Below are positions 26,495-36,018 of a stretch of DNA of 64,000 nt, piece after piece. Source of the DNA: Sulfitobacter brevis (lineage in GTDB: Bacteria; Pseudomonadota; Alphaproteobacteria; Rhodobacterales; Rhodobacteraceae); NCBI RefSeq assembly GCF_900112755.1, contig NZ_FOMW01000007.1, forward strand, positions 124,001 to 188,000, read 5' to 3'. A program made the position numbers and the translations under genes. Positions within the stretch are counted from its first letter, which is position 1. The number at the start of each line of letters is the position of its first letter. The notes under the pieces are model-generated. The model ran no database searches, had not been told where the DNA came from, and saw nothing but the letters and a program-made list of their open reading frames with translations.

Positions 26495-27433
26495 ATGAAA
26501 GACAGCTATCTGTCCGACATACCCGAGGGTGATATGCCTTTCGATCTGAGCACCTTGGAAGGGATGCGCCACAGCATTCGGCCACGGCGTGCGCATCTGG
26601 ATCAAGCCGACGTGCGTCTTGATGCCCCTCAGCTCGACGAACGGGACGTTTTCAACGCTCTAGAAGCCCCGGCAATCCGGAGCCGATCGACGCGCATCGA
26701 CGACCCTCTGAGCCATGCCGAGCGCATCGCCCGCTGGGAGGACCTCGACATTGAGGAACCAGGTGCAAACCGCGCACGTAACACGGCGATGCCTGTGGCC
26801 GATGCTGACCGCGATACCGCAACCGCGCGTGCCTTTGACCTGCTGCGCACAAGATTGCGGCAGACGACAAAGGAACACGGCTGGCGCAATATCGCGGTGA
26901 CTGCGCCGACGCGCGGCTGCGGCAATACCTTTACTGCGGTGAATCTTGCGCTGGCGCTCAGCAGAGTTGAAGGTTCGCGCACTATTTTAATGGACTTGAA
27001 TTTGCGCCACCCCGGCCTTGCCGATGCCTTTGACATGCATCCGCGCCACAACATGCGCGACTTCCTGTCAGGTGGTTTGGCACTTGAAGATCATCTCGTG
27101 CGCCTCAGTGATACGCTGGCATTGGGCCTGAACGACACTGCCGACAATTCCCCCGCGGAAGTGCTGCAAGGCGCCGCGACAGCGCACACTTTGAATCGGA
27201 TGACCGCCGCATTAACGCCCGATCTGGTGATCTACGACATGCCGCCGATGCTGGCCCATGATGACGTTTCTGCCTTCCTGCCGCAGCTTGACGGGGTGCT
27301 GCTGGTCTCGGACGGAACCCAGACGATGGCACGTCAATTGGTTGAATGTGAGCGGCTGCTCGAAGGTCAGGTGCCGCTTTTGGGGGTAGTTCTGAACCGC
27401 GCACGCCGCTCCAGCATTCCTGATTACAGCTGA
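26495..27433 (+). CDS. BY-kinase-like polysaccharide regulator with altered P-loop
   Basis: A 312-residue cytoplasmic protein of the CpsD/CapB/ExoP C-terminal type. These ATPases pair with Wzz-type membrane proteins to control polysaccharide length and export. The fold motifs are in place: NIAVTAPTRGCGNTFTAVNL (P-loop region), TILMDLNLRHPGL (Walker A') and PDLVIYDMPPML (Walker B). The P-loop reads GCGNT where GxGK(S/T) is usual, so the Lys is Asn, and Walker A' has DLN where DxD is common. Several starts are possible (TTG 26402, ATG 26453, 26462, 26495); 26495 is chosen for AAAGG eight bases upstream. No C-terminal tyrosine cluster is visible. Confidence 0.82.
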   Translation: MKDSYLSDIPEGDMPFDLSTLEGMRHSIRPRRAHLDQADVRLDAPQLDERDVFNALEAPAIRSRSTRIDDPLSHAERIARWEDLDIEEPGANRARNTAMPVADADRDTATARAFDLLRTRLRQTTKEHGWRNIAVTAPTRGCGNTFTAVNLALALSRVEGSRTILMDLNLRHPGLADAFDMHPRHNMRDFLSGGLALEDHLVRLSDTLALGLNDTADNSPAEVLQGAATAHTLNRMTAALTPDLVIYDMPPMLAHDDVSAFLPQLDGVLLVSDGTQTMARQLVECERLLEGQVPLLGVVLNRARRSSIPDYS

Positions 27434-27575
27434 TCCGATGATCGTTTGAACCTGTTGAATTCAACGGCCTTGCCCTATTATTACCAAATTGTGCTGCTTA
27501 ACACGGTCGGGCACAGGTGCGGATCGACCGCGCTACGCACCGCGATGGGCATAATGCTATGGGAACGACAGGCTG

Positions 27576-28871
27576 ATGGGTCCAATCTATTCGCTCGATG
27601 ATTTTTTAGACATGGTCCGCCGTCGGGCCGTGTTGATTGCGTTCGTCATATTTGCAGGCTGCATCGCCTCGGTGCTCTGGGCGCTGTCCAAGCCCCATCT
27701 CTATTCGTCGTCCGAAGTCATCCAGATCGAACAGCCAAAAATTGATAGCGCGCTGGCCCCGACCACAGTCGCGGGCTCTTCTGCGCGACGTTTGCAGCTC
27801 ATCCAGCAGCAATTGATGGCCCGCAGCACCTTGCTTGAGATTATCGCGAAATACGATCTTTACGACAATCTAACCGCTCTGCGCCCCTCGGAAAAAGTTG
27901 ATCTGCTGCGCCGTTCCGTCACCATCACTGGCGTCGCGGCGGCCCGTGAAGGCTTTTCAGAGGATGGCACGATCTCGGTTCTGACGATCACCGCAGAAAT
28001 GGACAGTGCTGTGCGCGCGCAAGCTGTGGCGCATGAAATCGCAGACCGTACCCGCGCCCTCTCCGCAGAACAACGTACCAGCCAGACCCGTGAAACGCTC
28101 GACTTCTTCTTGCGGCAAGAAGAAAACCTCAGCCGTGATATCGCTAATCTTGAAGGTGAACTGGCGACCTTCCGCGCCGAAAACGATCTTTCCATCGAAG
28201 GCAGTCTCAACTTCCGCCGTGCAGAAGTGGCCAGTCTCAACGATTCCCTGCTGGAACTGGACCGCCAGATTATCACCACCGAACTGGCCCGCACTGGCAT
28301 TGACAGATCCGCACGCGCAGCAACCGTTACACGGCAGGAACGCGAGCTTGACGACCAACTTGAAAGCCTCAGAACCCAACGCGCATTGCTGGCTGAACGA
28401 CGCGCAACTTTGACCGAAAGCATCGAGACGACCCCCGAGGTAGATCGCGCCTTGGCAAATTACGAACGTCGCATGGCGCAATTGCAAAGCCAGCTTGACG
28501 TCACCTCGGCCCGTCGCAACGAGGCCGAAGTCGGCTTTTCGCTCGAAACCGATGCCCGTGGCGAACGGTTAATCACCATCGAAGAAGCGCAGGTGCCGGA
28601 CTATCCGATCACCATGAGCCGCAAGATACGCGCGATCATGGGCGGCGGTGCCTCCGTTCTCGCGGCACTGGTGCTGGCGCTGTTGCTAGAGTTGCGCCGC
28701 CCGGTGATCCGCACTGCCCGCCAGATGGAGCGTGAAACAGGGCTCATGCCTGTGGTCTCAATCCCCGAAGCGAAAAGCAGCAAAGCGCCGCGCCGCGTGT
28801 CTTCGCTCTGGCAGCAACGTCGCGCAGCGGGTCAAAAAGGCCGGGCCGCGCGTTTGGCGCGGCGCAACTAA
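27576..28871 (+). CDS. Wzz/GNVR-type polysaccharide chain-length protein
   Basis: A 431-residue inner membrane protein with two membrane segments (about 18-36 and 345-366) around a large periplasmic coiled-coil region (about 150-320, rich in Leu/Glu/Arg with RQEENLSRDIANLEGELATF). This is the layout of Wzz/ExoP chain-length determinants. The C-terminal basic tail (QKGRAARLARRN) lacks the kinase domain, which instead is the separate protein upstream. It probably sets chain length or gates export of the polysaccharide. ATG at 27576 is preceded by CAGG. It converges with the flippase gene 15 bases away. Confidence 0.87.
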   Translation: MGPIYSLDDFLDMVRRRAVLIAFVIFAGCIASVLWALSKPHLYSSSEVIQIEQPKIDSALAPTTVAGSSARRLQLIQQQLMARSTLLEIIAKYDLYDNLTALRPSEKVDLLRRSVTITGVAAAREGFSEDGTISVLTITAEMDSAVRAQAVAHEIADRTRALSAEQRTSQTRETLDFFLRQEENLSRDIANLEGELATFRAENDLSIEGSLNFRRAEVASLNDSLLELDRQIITTELARTGIDRSARAATVTRQERELDDQLESLRTQRALLAERRATLTESIETTPEVDRALANYERRMAQLQSQLDVTSARRNEAEVGFSLETDARGERLITIEEAQVPDYPITMSRKIRAIMGGGASVLAALVLALLLELRRPVIRTARQMERETGLMPVVSIPEAKSSKAPRRVSSLWQQRRAAGQKGRAARLARRN

Positions 28872-28886
28872 ACACCGCGCCGCCAA

Positions 28887-30236
28887 TTAAACCGATGCTC
28901 TCGCCATCGCCACGATCGCATCCCAATGCAGCCAGAGCGCTGTACTCCCAGCCAATGCACCAATTGCGCCAAAGGTGAGATCGTGGCGTGGATCCCAGAC
29001 TTTGTGAACGCGTGCCAGCCAGATCAACACGAGATGCGCCAGCACTAACGCGATGCCCATGCCAATCAGCGCACCGATCAATCCAAACGTGATCGCGCCA
29101 ACCAGCAACAAGCCAACCTGCAAGGTAGAGCGCAAGGCTGAGTACACGAAAAACCGCCGCGAATCTCCGGCGGCCAATGCAGCCTGATCATAGGTCATGC
29201 CAATCACTTGCGACATCAATACCACCGATAAAACCACCACGATCGCGCCCGCTTCGGCAAAGCGCGGATCATAAAGATGACTGACCAGCCATGGCCCCGC
29301 AAATGCCATCACGATCAACAACCCGATGACCGCAGCGCTCAACCCATAGCGCATCCGCAACAGGCGCAGCGGATCGGCTTTCTCTCGGTAGACCGGTATC
29401 ATCACCCGCCCCGTGACGTTGAGCCCAAGCAACAGCGGGAAGCTGGCTAGAAAATAGCCAATATTATAGATGCCAAAATTTTCGAGGGTCAGGAATTTAC
29501 CCAAGACCGCCTTGTCGCCCTGCGAGGCAAAGAACCAAAACACTGTCGAGAGGAATATCCATTTGCCGAAATGGACCAGCTCGGTCACGGCGGCGCGTTC
29601 CCAACGAAAGCGGTTGCTTGGCCCCGGCAGGAACAGATGCGTCAAGGCGAGCTTTGCCACTGCGCCGATCACCCCTCCGACGACTAAAGCCGCCACTGAC
29701 TGAAACGCCAGCGCCAGCGCGACCATCGTCGCGATGCCAATGACCTGCGACAGCAAATCCAGCGCCATCAACCGCCCCATCAGCAGATGCCGATGCGCCG
29801 TTTCGATCCGCGTCGGGTTAAACCCCGCCACCACCAGCGAAAGCGCCGCCATTGGCAGATATAACGTCAACTCCGTCTGGTCATAGAAAAGCGCCACCGG
29901 ATACGCCAGTGCACAGGCGGCAAGCCACAGCCCAAAGCCGCGCCCGACCTGAATGGTCCAGGCAGTATTGAGAAAATCGGGATCATCGCCGCGCTTGCTT
30001 TGCGCGATGGAGGGGGCAATGCCCACGTCCGAAAAAAGGGTCAGCCCCACAGTGACAACGCTTATCAACGCCATCAGACCAAAGGCTTCGGGGAACAGCA
30101 ACCGCGTCAGGATCAGGTTAGAGGCCAACCGGATCGCCTGACTGGCGCCGTAGCCCAGCACGATCCACGAGGCCGACCGCGCCACCCGCGCCATCAGACG
30201 ATTGTCACCAAGCAGGTGGAGCATACGCGCGAACAC
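28887..30236 (-). CDS. Oligosaccharide flippase (Wzx/MATE-like)
   Basis: A 449-residue, highly hydrophobic protein with about 12 membrane helices and the N-terminal pattern WIVLGYGASQAIRLASNLIL, TRLLFPEAFGLMALISVV. This is typical of lipopolysaccharide/exopolysaccharide exporters (Polysacc_synt family). It flips the lipid-linked repeat unit to the outer face of the inner membrane. The start is GTG 30236 with GAGG some 13 bases upstream, or ATG 30224. It is divergent from the glycosyltransferase at 30472, with a shared intergenic region of 235 bases holding both promoters. Confidence 0.87.
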   Translation of the reverse strand: MFARMLHLLGDNRLMARVARSASWIVLGYGASQAIRLASNLILTRLLFPEAFGLMALISVVTVGLTLFSDVGIAPSIAQSKRGDDPDFLNTAWTIQVGRGFGLWLAACALAYPVALFYDQTELTLYLPMAALSLVVAGFNPTRIETAHRHLLMGRLMALDLLSQVIGIATMVALALAFQSVAALVVGGVIGAVAKLALTHLFLPGPSNRFRWERAAVTELVHFGKWIFLSTVFWFFASQGDKAVLGKFLTLENFGIYNIGYFLASFPLLLGLNVTGRVMIPVYREKADPLRLLRMRYGLSAAVIGLLIVMAFAGPWLVSHLYDPRFAEAGAIVVVLSVVLMSQVIGMTYDQAALAAGDSRRFFVYSALRSTLQVGLLLVGAITFGLIGALIGMGIALVLAHLVLIWLARVHKVWDPRHDLTFGAIGALAGSTALWLHWDAIVAMARASV

Positions 30237-30471
30237 TTTTGAAAAACTGCCTCACTGCCTTGTTCGGGTCAGGTTATCGCCTTGCCCGCGCAGGCACCAG
30301 CCGCAACGGTTGATCGCGGGTCATGCGGGGGCTTGCCGCGAAAGAAATACACACCAATGCGACACCCACCTTGGCCCAGGGCCGAAACCCTGTGGTCAAA
30401 GCCGCTCACGACCGCCAAGATAGCGCGCGGCCTGCTGCTCCGACCTCTAACCCAGCTTTGGATATCAAAAC

Positions 30472-31659
30472 GTGAAGATCGGCTATATTCTCAACACCTA
30501 TCCGCAACCCTCGCAGAGCTTTATTCGCCGCGAAATCCGCGCGCTTGAGGCGCAGGGCCATGAGGTGTTGCGCTTTGCCATGCGCCCCAGCGCCGAAAAA
30601 TTGGTCGACGCGCAAGACCTCAGCGAGGCGGCAAAGACCGAGTATGTGCTCTCGGAGGGCGGTGCGACTTTGGCCCGCAGCGTTTGGGAGACCCTGCGCC
30701 AAGATGCGTCTGGATGGGCTGAAACCTTGCAGGCGGCGTGGCGTCTGGGGGCAGCATCCGAGGTCGGCCGCCTGCGCCATCTGATCTATCTCGCCGAAGC
30801 CTGCTTTGTCGCCCAACGCGCCCGCGCCGAAGGCATCACCCATCTACACGCCCATTTTGGCACCAACGCCGCCACCGTGGCGATGCTGGCACATATGCTG
30901 GGCGACCTGCCCTATTCCTTTACCGTGCATGGCCCCGAGGAATTTGACAGTCCGCGTGCCTTGTCGCTGGGCACCAAAATCCACCATGCCGCCTTTACCG
31001 TCGCGATCAGCCAGTTCGGGCGCAGCCAATTGTGCCGCTGGGCCGCCCCGGTTGATTGGGCGCGGATTAAGGTCGTGCATTGCGGTATTGAGCCTGCCCG
31101 TTTTCCTGCGCCCGCACCGTTCCCGAAAGGCCCGCGCCGCGTGGTCGCGATTGGCCGGTTTGTTGAACAGAAGGGCCAGTTGGCACTGATCGAGGCTCTG
31201 GCGCAGGCTACCGCGCCGCTGCATCTGACGCTGATTGGCGATGGAGAGATGCGCCCAATGATTGAAGCGCGCATCAAATCTCTCAGACTGGCTGAACGCG
31301 TGACGCTGACAGGCTGGGTCGATGAGGCCCGCGTGAAAGCCGAACTCGACAATGCGCATGCGCTGGTCATGCCAAGCTTTGCCGAAGGTCTGCCGATGGT
31401 GGTGATGGAGGCAATGGCCGCCGGCCGCCCCATCATCTCGACCCTGATCGCGGGCACGCCTGAATTAGTGCAGGATGGCACCTCGGGCTGGTTGGTCCCC
31501 GCTGGCGATGCAGATGCCTTAGCACAAGCGCTTGAGAAGTTGGTTAAAGCGCCCTTGGCAAAGTTGGAAAAAATGGGCGCAGCGGCACGCGAACGCGTGT
31601 TGGCGCGCCATGACGTGGCGATAGAGGCCGCCAAGCTTGCCGACCATATGCGCGGCTAA
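30472..31659 (+). CDS. Family 4 glycosyltransferase
   Basis: A 395-residue GT-B transferase of the GT4 class. The N-terminal half begins MKIGYILNTYPQPSQSFIRR (GTG start) and contains HLHAHFGTNAATVAMLAH. The C-terminal half has the donor-binding pattern VAIGRFVEQKGQLALIEAL, LTLIGDGEMRP and the E-x7-E motif in PSFAEGLPMVVMEAMAAGRP. It adds a sugar to the growing lipid-linked unit on the cytoplasmic side. Donor and acceptor are unknown. It is a single plus-strand gene, convergent with the glycosyltransferase at 31673-32506. Confidence 0.9.
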   Translation: MKIGYILNTYPQPSQSFIRREIRALEAQGHEVLRFAMRPSAEKLVDAQDLSEAAKTEYVLSEGGATLARSVWETLRQDASGWAETLQAAWRLGAASEVGRLRHLIYLAEACFVAQRARAEGITHLHAHFGTNAATVAMLAHMLGDLPYSFTVHGPEEFDSPRALSLGTKIHHAAFTVAISQFGRSQLCRWAAPVDWARIKVVHCGIEPARFPAPAPFPKGPRRVVAIGRFVEQKGQLALIEALAQATAPLHLTLIGDGEMRPMIEARIKSLRLAERVTLTGWVDEARVKAELDNAHALVMPSFAEGLPMVVMEAMAAGRPIISTLIAGTPELVQDGTSGWLVPAGDADALAQALEKLVKAPLAKLEKMGAAARERVLARHDVAIEAAKLADHMRG

Positions 31660-31672
31660 AAACGGGCCGAGT

Positions 31673-32506
31673 TTAGCGGCCCCGCACCCAACGATCCTTA
31701 CTGCGCAGCACCGGCAGGAAAATCGCCAGCCGCACCGCGGCAAAGACCCCGAAGGCCAGAGGATCGCGCAGCGCCCGTTGCCAGATCGGCTTAGTCCGGT
31801 CGTGGCTGTCGTCGTTGGTTATTAACTCGGGGAACCGCTCTTCGATCTCGGCCACGCCGACATCTTGCCGCCGCCGCACCCGTACCAAGGGCGCAAAGCC
31901 TTCGATCATCGGCCAATTATAGGTGGCGGAGACCGACAGGCGTTCTTCGGGGGCGAAGTTCAGCCGCGCAAAAGTATCGTCCGAGATGATATCGGGCCAA
32001 GCGCCCCAGCGCGTGCGCCCCGCACGGTTCATCGCAAATACTCCAAAGCCCGGCACCCCGTGGACCATGAAAGGGGTCGTGCGCCAGAACCGCGTATAAT
32101 GCCGCGTCACGGCGCTATGGGCCGTGGTCACGCGCGGCCTACCGCTGGCATAGCGCGGCAAATCGGTATCAAGCGCGGCGGCGATTTGCGCGATCAACGG
32201 CGGAGAAACGTGCACATCAGCGTCCAGATAGATCAACACATCGCCGATGGCCGACAACTCCCCCGCATTCCAAGCTTTCAGCTTACCGCCTTCGGGCAGA
32301 TCCAGCACGGTATAGCGCCACCCCTTACTCTCGAACCGCGTCGCGAACCCGCGCGCAATATCAGCGGTATTGTCGCTGCAGCCATTGGCGATCACGATGA
32401 CCTGCACCTTATTGGGCACAGGCTCCGAAGCGAGCATCGCCTCCAGACAATCGGGCAACCAAGCGGCCTCATCATGGGCGGGGATCAGCACGCTGACTTG
32501 TCTCAT
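31673..32506 (-). CDS. Family 2 glycosyltransferase, last gene of the PKS/NRPS operon
   Basis: A 277-residue GT-A transferase with the GT2 start MRQVSVLIPAHDEAAWLPD and DVLIYLDADVHV as the metal-binding DxD region. The C-terminal half is hydrophobic in places and may anchor the protein. The ATG at 32506 overlaps the upstream stop as ATGA, so it is translationally coupled to the SGNH/glycosidase-like gene and closes the seven-gene operon. It probably adds a sugar to the product or repeat unit. No clear terminator follows; the plus-strand GT4 gene ends 13 bases away. Confidence 0.88.
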   Translation of the reverse strand: MRQVSVLIPAHDEAAWLPDCLEAMLASEPVPNKVQVIVIANGCSDNTADIARGFATRFESKGWRYTVLDLPEGGKLKAWNAGELSAIGDVLIYLDADVHVSPPLIAQIAAALDTDLPRYASGRPRVTTAHSAVTRHYTRFWRTTPFMVHGVPGFGVFAMNRAGRTRWGAWPDIISDDTFARLNFAPEERLSVSATYNWPMIEGFAPLVRVRRRQDVGVAEIEERFPELITNDDSHDRTKPIWQRALRDPLAFGVFAAVRLAIFLPVLRSKDRWVRGR

Positions 32507-35076
32507 CGGAAATTCACCAAAGCGTCCCAACGCGGATTTTCGTCATCCAGATGGCGCAGCGCCCCCCAAGAGCCCCATTTTGTCGGGGCGTATACGTCAG
32601 AAAAAGCATTAAACAATTGCCCGCCAATGGCCTGCCATCCGGTCAGCAAGGTGCCGTAAAGGGCACCCATTTCTGCGGTGTAATTGAAATGGTGGAAGAA
32701 GTCTGTCAGCGCTTGGTTATCCACCATCGGCCCAAGACCCACGACATGCGTGCCGCCCTCATACATGATCAGATCAAGCCCCTGTGACCGCGCCACAGCA
32801 GCATGATACGGCCAGACGCGGCCAATCAGATCGGTTAGGGTATCGCTTGTATTTCCGCTGACCGATCCGTCCTGTAGCTCCTGCGCGGCGATCTTTGTGG
32901 CATGGTCATATCGGTGATCGGCGATGTAAGCCGTCGCGGCCTCCGCCTCCAACCCGTCGGCGCTGGCCTGTGCACGGGCCTGCGCCAGGCTTTCCGCAAG
33001 CCAGCCCGCAACAGTGGCCTGCCGCTCCTCCAGCCCCAGAACACCGCCGAAATAACCACTGACCGCATAGGCATCAAACGCACTCGCCGGTGCGGTGGTC
33101 CCTTCGGCCGTGGCCAGCGGCGCGGAAAGGATATCAACCTCCAACCCCATCCAGCCGGTCTGGGTCGCGATCACATTGATCAATCGGGCCTCGGCATGCT
33201 CGCCAAATACCTCAGACCACAGCCGCGCTATTTCGGCGGCGCGCACCCCATATAACTGCATCCATTTGTTTTTTTCATCCCAGCGCGCGCGGGCCTGCTC
33301 ATCGGCCCAACGCGCCTGTCCAAACTGCCAGTTCCAAACCTCGTTGGAGAATTCGACATAGGCTTTCAGGCGCGGATCAAGATTTGCCTCAACGGTCTGT
33401 GCAAAGCTCCGCGCGTAACCATCATCGGCCAGATGGGGCATATTAAACCACGCATCCATTTCAAGCTCATTGGCCAGCGCCACCAAAACCTCGACCGGCA
33501 CACCCTTGCGGGCATAGGTCATATCGGCGGGTTTGGGGCGATCCTCCCACCGCGACTGGCTGCTATCGTTTGTCGCCATCCAATCCATAAAACGCAGGGC
33601 GCGAAACTGCCCGATCCGGCGGGTCCAATCGGGGTTGAACAGCGCGCCTGCGTCAAAGCGTTCGGCGTTCTCGGCCTTGACCACTGTAATATTGCGCGGC
33701 GGGTCAGTGACGTTAATGCGCTGAACACGGATGTCGACGCTCCCCGGACCGGGTTCATAGTCAAAGGTGATCTCGCCTTTGCCGTAACGCACACCGCTCG
33801 CCCTCCCGGCCACTTCGATCACGCCCGTTCCCTCAAAGCGTAGACGGTAGCGCCCCACTAACGATACCGCCTCGGCAGGCATGTCGGTCAAAATCAAGGT
33901 GCCGATGCTGCTCAAGCTGCGCGGCATTTTCACGGGCCAGCCATCGGCATCGAGATACCCGCCTGCCTCCAGCTCCTCGATTTCCATGCCACCAAAGCGT
34001 GAAGGTTCATGGCCAAGCCATGGGCGAGCGGTCTTCATCACGTCTAGAAACGGCTGTTCAACGCTCCAGTCGGCAACGCCGGCAAGGCCAATCGCGACAT
34101 CGCGGGTGCCCGCAACCGCGTCGGGCGGGGTCTGCGTCAGATCAATCGCGGGGGTCTTCGGAGCGTCAGGAGCCGGCGTCAAGGCGTTCGCATTGGCAGC
34201 TGCCGCAGCGGTCTTTTCAACTGGGGGCACATCTGCGCCAGACACAGGGGCTGGCGGCGGTATCGGCCAGACCCGCTCACCCTGATAGGCCCGTACCGCA
34301 TCCCAAGCGACACGCTGCAACTCCCGCGCCAAATCTTCGGACGGGGTATCAAATGCCTTGCCCCACCGGTTTCTAAAATCCGTCGGCAAGCCCTGCGGGT
34401 CCTCGCCTGTCAGCACCGCGTATTGCACCATCGCAACGAAGTAGTGGCCTTGATCATTAAGGTGAATATCATCACTGAACAGCGCCGAGATATCCGCAAG
34501 CTCTGCGACTCTGCCCGCGCCGATTTCATCAAAGAGCCGCGCCATCGCTTGGCCTGCGGGGATCAGTTCAATGCTGGCGGTATCGATCCGGTTGCCCTCG
34601 GCCACAGCTTCGACAATGCGCTCCCATGCGGGCAAGTCCTGATCGAGCCGCAGCCGCCACGGGATACCAGCGTTATCATCGTGCTCAACAGCCTCCCCCG
34701 TGCCGCTTTTCAGGCTGTGCCAAGTTTCTTGGAGATAGACCTTGGCGTCCGGATTGGCCAAAGCCGCGAGGCCAAAAAACGCTTGCGCATAGACCTCGGT
34801 ATCTGACCACTGCGTGTGGTTGGCCAGCGGTATCGCCTCGGTCAGGATCAGGTGAGAGATGCCGGCGGAGGGCAACACCGCACGGGCATCGACCCCTTCG
34901 GCCTCATGGGAATGCTCCCAGTTATAGCTGAGCGGCGCACCGTTGATGATCTGGGCCTGAACCGTGCCCTCGCCTTGTCCAGCGCGCAAAGCTTCTTGCA
35001 ACATGTCGGGGCCGGTTTGACCGAACAGGCTGTGTCCAACCATTAAAACGGCAAAGGCAGCGGCAAGCGGGTTCAC
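32503..35076 (-). CDS. SGNH-like hydrolase fused to a glycosidase-like domain
   Basis: An 857-residue protein in three parts. Residues 1-270 are an SGNH/GDSL-like domain: VLMVGHSLFGQTG (Ser16) and SDDIHLNDQGHYF (Asp-x-x-His, about 202-205). Residues 285-345 are an Ala/Pro-rich linker. About 400-857 look like a TIM-barrel glycosidase, with AYVEFSNEVWNW (Asn-Glu pair, Glu579) and LIMYEGGTHV (Glu773), the positions expected for acid/base and nucleophile in clan A. The GTG at 35076 overlaps the upstream stop as GTGA, so it is chosen over the in-frame codons further up. A Leu/Val-rich start may be a signal anchor. Likely acts on the surface glycan; substrate unknown. Confidence 0.7.
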   Translation of the reverse strand: MNPLAAAFAVLMVGHSLFGQTGPDMLQEALRAGQGEGTVQAQIINGAPLSYNWEHSHEAEGVDARAVLPSAGISHLILTEAIPLANHTQWSDTEVYAQAFFGLAALANPDAKVYLQETWHSLKSGTGEAVEHDDNAGIPWRLRLDQDLPAWERIVEAVAEGNRIDTASIELIPAGQAMARLFDEIGAGRVAELADISALFSDDIHLNDQGHYFVAMVQYAVLTGEDPQGLPTDFRNRWGKAFDTPSEDLARELQRVAWDAVRAYQGERVWPIPPPAPVSGADVPPVEKTAAAAANANALTPAPDAPKTPAIDLTQTPPDAVAGTRDVAIGLAGVADWSVEQPFLDVMKTARPWLGHEPSRFGGMEIEELEAGGYLDADGWPVKMPRSLSSIGTLILTDMPAEAVSLVGRYRLRFEGTGVIEVAGRASGVRYGKGEITFDYEPGPGSVDIRVQRINVTDPPRNITVVKAENAERFDAGALFNPDWTRRIGQFRALRFMDWMATNDSSQSRWEDRPKPADMTYARKGVPVEVLVALANELEMDAWFNMPHLADDGYARSFAQTVEANLDPRLKAYVEFSNEVWNWQFGQARWADEQARARWDEKNKWMQLYGVRAAEIARLWSEVFGEHAEARLINVIATQTGWMGLEVDILSAPLATAEGTTAPASAFDAYAVSGYFGGVLGLEERQATVAGWLAESLAQARAQASADGLEAEAATAYIADHRYDHATKIAAQELQDGSVSGNTSDTLTDLIGRVWPYHAAVARSQGLDLIMYEGGTHVVGLGPMVDNQALTDFFHHFNYTAEMGALYGTLLTGWQAIGGQLFNAFSDVYAPTKWGSWGALRHLDDENPRWDALVNFR

Positions 35077-36017
35077 GCGGCCACCCCGGTTTCGGGCATC
35101 TGCGTGACCACCTGCCAAACGGTGCGCTGCATCAACGCCGACGCCGCGGCCGAAGGCGCAACAGCAGCGGTGCCGTCAGCGCGGCGCAAAGCAAAAGGCA
35201 AACCTCGGGGATCGCGGTGATGGATTACAGCGTAATGTGTCAATGCCACGAGATAGGCTCCCAAGTCGTTAAAATGAATGGTGTCCGGCATTCCATCTTC
35301 CGCTTTCGCGAAAAGGTCATGCAGGCTGCTAATCCCTTCAACCCCGCCTGCACGCTCCACCGCACGCACAAACGCAGCCATCACCTGTCCAGCGGGGATC
35401 AGATGGATCGGCGCGCCTGTGGCACGCATTGCCGGATACTTCACCGCGCCCTGCCAATAGGCAGGCAGATCATGCTCGATACGGGTCATCCAACCATCGG
35501 CATCATTGGTGTGGTGCCACGTCTCATACAGGTAAATGCGGGTTTCAGGGTTGGCGTCCTGCGCCAATGCAGCCCAGCGGGTGAGGTATTCGGCGCTGTC
35601 GTGATGGCGGATCGCATCGCGGATTTCGACCATTTCGGTGAGTACCACCGCATCATACTCCCCCGAACCGATGGCTTCATGGGCATCGCGGAAATGAGGG
35701 TGGGCATTTTCCTGCGCGAAGCCTTGGATCACCGCTCCCGGCTCCCAATGCTGTTTCAACGAGGTGCCCCAACCCAACTGGCTGTGATAGCGATGCGCAG
35801 GGCCGCAAAGTTGTGCCAGCATCGCGGGCATGTCACGCCCGACCAGCGAATGACCCAGATGGAACACTTGCATCGCCGCCTCTGGTTTGGTCAGCGGATT
35901 GGTATAGAGCGCCTGCATCTGCCTCCGCGTCACCAATCGGTTGACCGGCCCGTAGGCAAGGCCCGCGCCCGCAGCTGCGAGGCAGGCCAGAGCGAGGCCT
36001 CGGGTCAGTGGCGGCAT
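35073..36017 (-). CDS. SGNH-like hydrolase, paralogue of the next gene
   Basis: A 314-residue protein with an N-terminal membrane or signal segment (GLALACLAAAGAGLAYGP) and an SGNH-type fold: FHLGHSLVGRDMPAML (Ser block), YLYETWHHTND, IHLIPAGQVMAAF and PDTIHFNDLGAYL (Asp-x-x-His). The same blocks occur in the same order in the neighbour at 32503-35076, so the two arose by duplication. SGNH enzymes add or remove acyl (often acetyl) groups on glycans. It begins two bases after the phosphopantetheinyl transferase stop codon (TGA-C-ATG) and ends in a GTGA overlap, so it is coupled on both sides. Confidence 0.75.
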   Translation of the reverse strand: MPPLTRGLALACLAAAGAGLAYGPVNRLVTRRQMQALYTNPLTKPEAAMQVFHLGHSLVGRDMPAMLAQLCGPAHRYHSQLGWGTSLKQHWEPGAVIQGFAQENAHPHFRDAHEAIGSGEYDAVVLTEMVEIRDAIRHHDSAEYLTRWAALAQDANPETRIYLYETWHHTNDADGWMTRIEHDLPAYWQGAVKYPAMRATGAPIHLIPAGQVMAAFVRAVERAGGVEGISSLHDLFAKAEDGMPDTIHFNDLGAYLVALTHYAVIHHRDPRGLPFALRRADGTAAVAPSAAASALMQRTVWQVVTQMPETGVAA

Positions 36018-36018
36018 G

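Noticed and set aside
28856..28881. GC-rich hairpin between the Wzz-like gene and the flippase gene as a terminator
   Set aside because: A seven-bp stem exists, but neither strand has a T run after it, and part of the stem lies inside the Wzz-like coding end.
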